DNA of 12,881 nt. Origin: JBOFEH01 sp051650265 (GTDB taxonomy: Bacteria > Bacillota > Clostridia > Lachnospirales > Cellulosilyticaceae). Positions within the stretch are counted from its first letter, which is position 1. Each line of letters begins with the position of its first letter. Position numbers and translations under genes: made by a program. Positions 11,897 through 12,881 of the stretch are shown piece by piece. The DNA is taken from positions 1 to 12,881 of the forward strand of contig JBOFIR010000079.1 of the NCBI GenBank assembly GCA_051650265.1, given 5' to 3'. The notes beneath the pieces are model-generated. The model did not search any database, was not told where the DNA came from, and saw only the letters and a program-made list of their open reading frames with translations.

Positions 11897-12881
11897 ATGA
11901 GTTATTTAGCACTCTATAGAAAATATAGACCACACATATTTGATGATGTAATCGGACAAGATCATATTGTGCGGACGTTACAGAACCAGATCAAAACGGG
12001 GCGGGTTTCTCATGCCTATTTATTTACTGGGAGTAGAGGAACGGGTAAGACGACGATTGCCAAGATCTTCGCAAGAGCGGTCAACTGCCAGTCTCCTCAA
12101 AATGGCTCTGCATGTGGACAGTGTGAGAACTGTGAACGTATCGAAAGTGGTGGGAGTATCAATATCATTGAACTCGATGCAGCATCACACAACAGTGTAG
12201 ATAACATTAGGGAGATCAATGAGGAAGTAAAGTATACACCTGCAGTAGGGACGTATAAGGTTTATATCATCGATGAGGTACATATGCTATCCACATCAGC
12301 GTTCAATGCGCTGCTCAAGACACTAGAAGAACCACCAGCACATGTTATCTTTATACTTGCAACAACAGACCCTCAGAAGATCCCTGTGACCATACTCTCT
12401 AGATGTCAGCGCTTTGATTTTAAGCGTATCTCTGCTATGGAGATTGAAGCAAGGTTACGTGAGTATATGGATCAAGAAGCGATCGCTATTGAGGATGAAG
12501 CACTAGGTTATATTGCAAGGCTAGCTGATGGAGGGATGAGGGATGCGCTTAGTATTTTGGAACAGTGCATTTCCTTCTATTTCGATGAACAGATTAGCTT
12601 AGACAAAGTGTTATATCTTGTAGGGGCGGTGGATACACAGTTCTTATTTGATATGATAGATGCAGTAGCAAATTATCACAGTTCAAGAGCTATTGAGATC
12701 TGCGACCAGGTCAATATGCAAGGGAGAAGTCTGAGACAATTCAATAGTGATCTTCTGTTACATGTACGTAATTTGTTGGTTGTAAAGGCTACAAATACAG
12801 AGGCAGGTGTGTTAGACTATAGTAAAGAGTATATTGAAAAACTCAAGGTGCAAGCAGATCAGATTGATGTGACTGTGCTCA
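11897..12881 (+). CDS. dnaX: DNA polymerase III subunits gamma/tau, N-terminal part (partial)
   Basis: The open frame starts at ATG 11897 (AAGGGAG 11884-11890 ahead) and runs off the window after 328 codons. It encodes the AAA+ clamp-loader motor that loads the sliding clamp and ties together the replicative polymerases. Visible features are SYLALYRKYRP (2-12), Walker A GSRGTGKTT (45-53), the zinc-binding cysteines Cys64, Cys73, Cys76 and Cys79, Walker B IIDEVHML (124-131), LLKTLEEPP, the sensor-1 region ATTDPQKIPVTILSRCQRF with the arginine-finger SRC motif, and the sensor-2 region GGMRDALSILEQ. All catalytic parts are intact. Whether a tau/gamma frameshift site exists cannot be judged because the 3' end is missing. 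A 234-base alternative frame at 11967-12200 is a shadow. Confidence 0.96.
   Translation, partial: MSYLALYRKYRPHIFDDVIGQDHIVRTLQNQIKTGRVSHAYLFTGSRGTGKTTIAKIFARAVNCQSPQNGSACGQCENCERIESGGSINIIELDAASHNSVDNIREINEEVKYTPAVGTYKVYIIDEVHMLSTSAFNALLKTLEEPPAHVIFILATTDPQKIPVTILSRCQRFDFKRISAMEIEARLREYMDQEAIAIEDEALGYIARLADGGMRDALSILEQCISFYFDEQISLDKVLYLVGAVDTQFLFDMIDAVANYHSSRAIEICDQVNMQGRSLRQFNSDLLLHVRNLLVVKATNTEAGVLDYSKEYIEKLKVQADQIDVTVL

Noticed and set aside
11967..12200. 77-codon plus-strand frame
   Set aside because: It lies inside dnaX in another frame; the dnaX frame contains all clamp-loader motifs.
1..12881. CRISPR array, insertion sequence, prophage, tRNA or rRNA
   Set aside because: Scanning both strands showed no regularly spaced short repeats with spacers, no transposase or integrase motifs, and no tRNA cloverleaf or rRNA signature. 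The only repeats are the protein-module repeats of the chitinase and the small dyads listed.

Overview
This window looks like chromosome from an anaerobic, spore-forming, chitin- or cellulose-degrading member of the Clostridia (Lachnospiraceae-like, possibly close to Cellulosilyticum; the genus is a guess). The grounds are the moderately AT-rich sequence, strong AGGAGG-type ribosome binding sites, a SpoVAF/GerA-type germination protein, a long Firmicutes-type SRP RNA carrying an Alu domain, the tadA..ffs..dnaX neighbourhood, and a very large secreted modular chitinase.

Layout. (1) 1-2498, plus strand: a corrinoid or iron-siderophore ABC importer. It comprises the last codons of a substrate-binding protein, a FecCD/BtuC permease, a BtuD/FecE-like ATPase, and cobU, closed by a strong terminator. 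The stop/start junctions are tight (TAAATG, ATGA). CobU salvages cobinamide, so import of B12 or cobinamide is the most likely job. (2) 2700-6725: a 1341-residue secreted chitinase with two different GH18 domains, an unassigned module, three Ig-like repeats and three CBM5/12-type chitin-binding modules. (3) 6795-8474: an accessory block of three membrane proteins. These are an Mrr-nuclease-fold protein that has lost its catalytic residues and gained two CxxC pairs, a 126-residue three-helix protein behind a 26-bp perfect palindrome, and a Yip1-like protein. A bidirectional terminator closes the block. (4) 8514-9941, minus strand: a stand-alone SpoVAF/GerA-like spore protein with a possible sigma-G-type promoter. 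(5) 10080-12881, plus strand: a housekeeping block of tadA, a YbjN-like gene, the SRP RNA (ffs) with its own near-consensus promoter and terminator, an ArsC/Spx-like thioredoxin-fold gene, and the 5' part of dnaX, which runs off the window.

I found no CRISPR array, insertion sequence, tRNA, rRNA or phage gene. Nothing in the window is clearly a new multi-gene system. The least ordinary parts are the degenerate Mrr-fold membrane protein with its neighbouring membrane pair and palindrome, and the domain mosaic of the chitinase.
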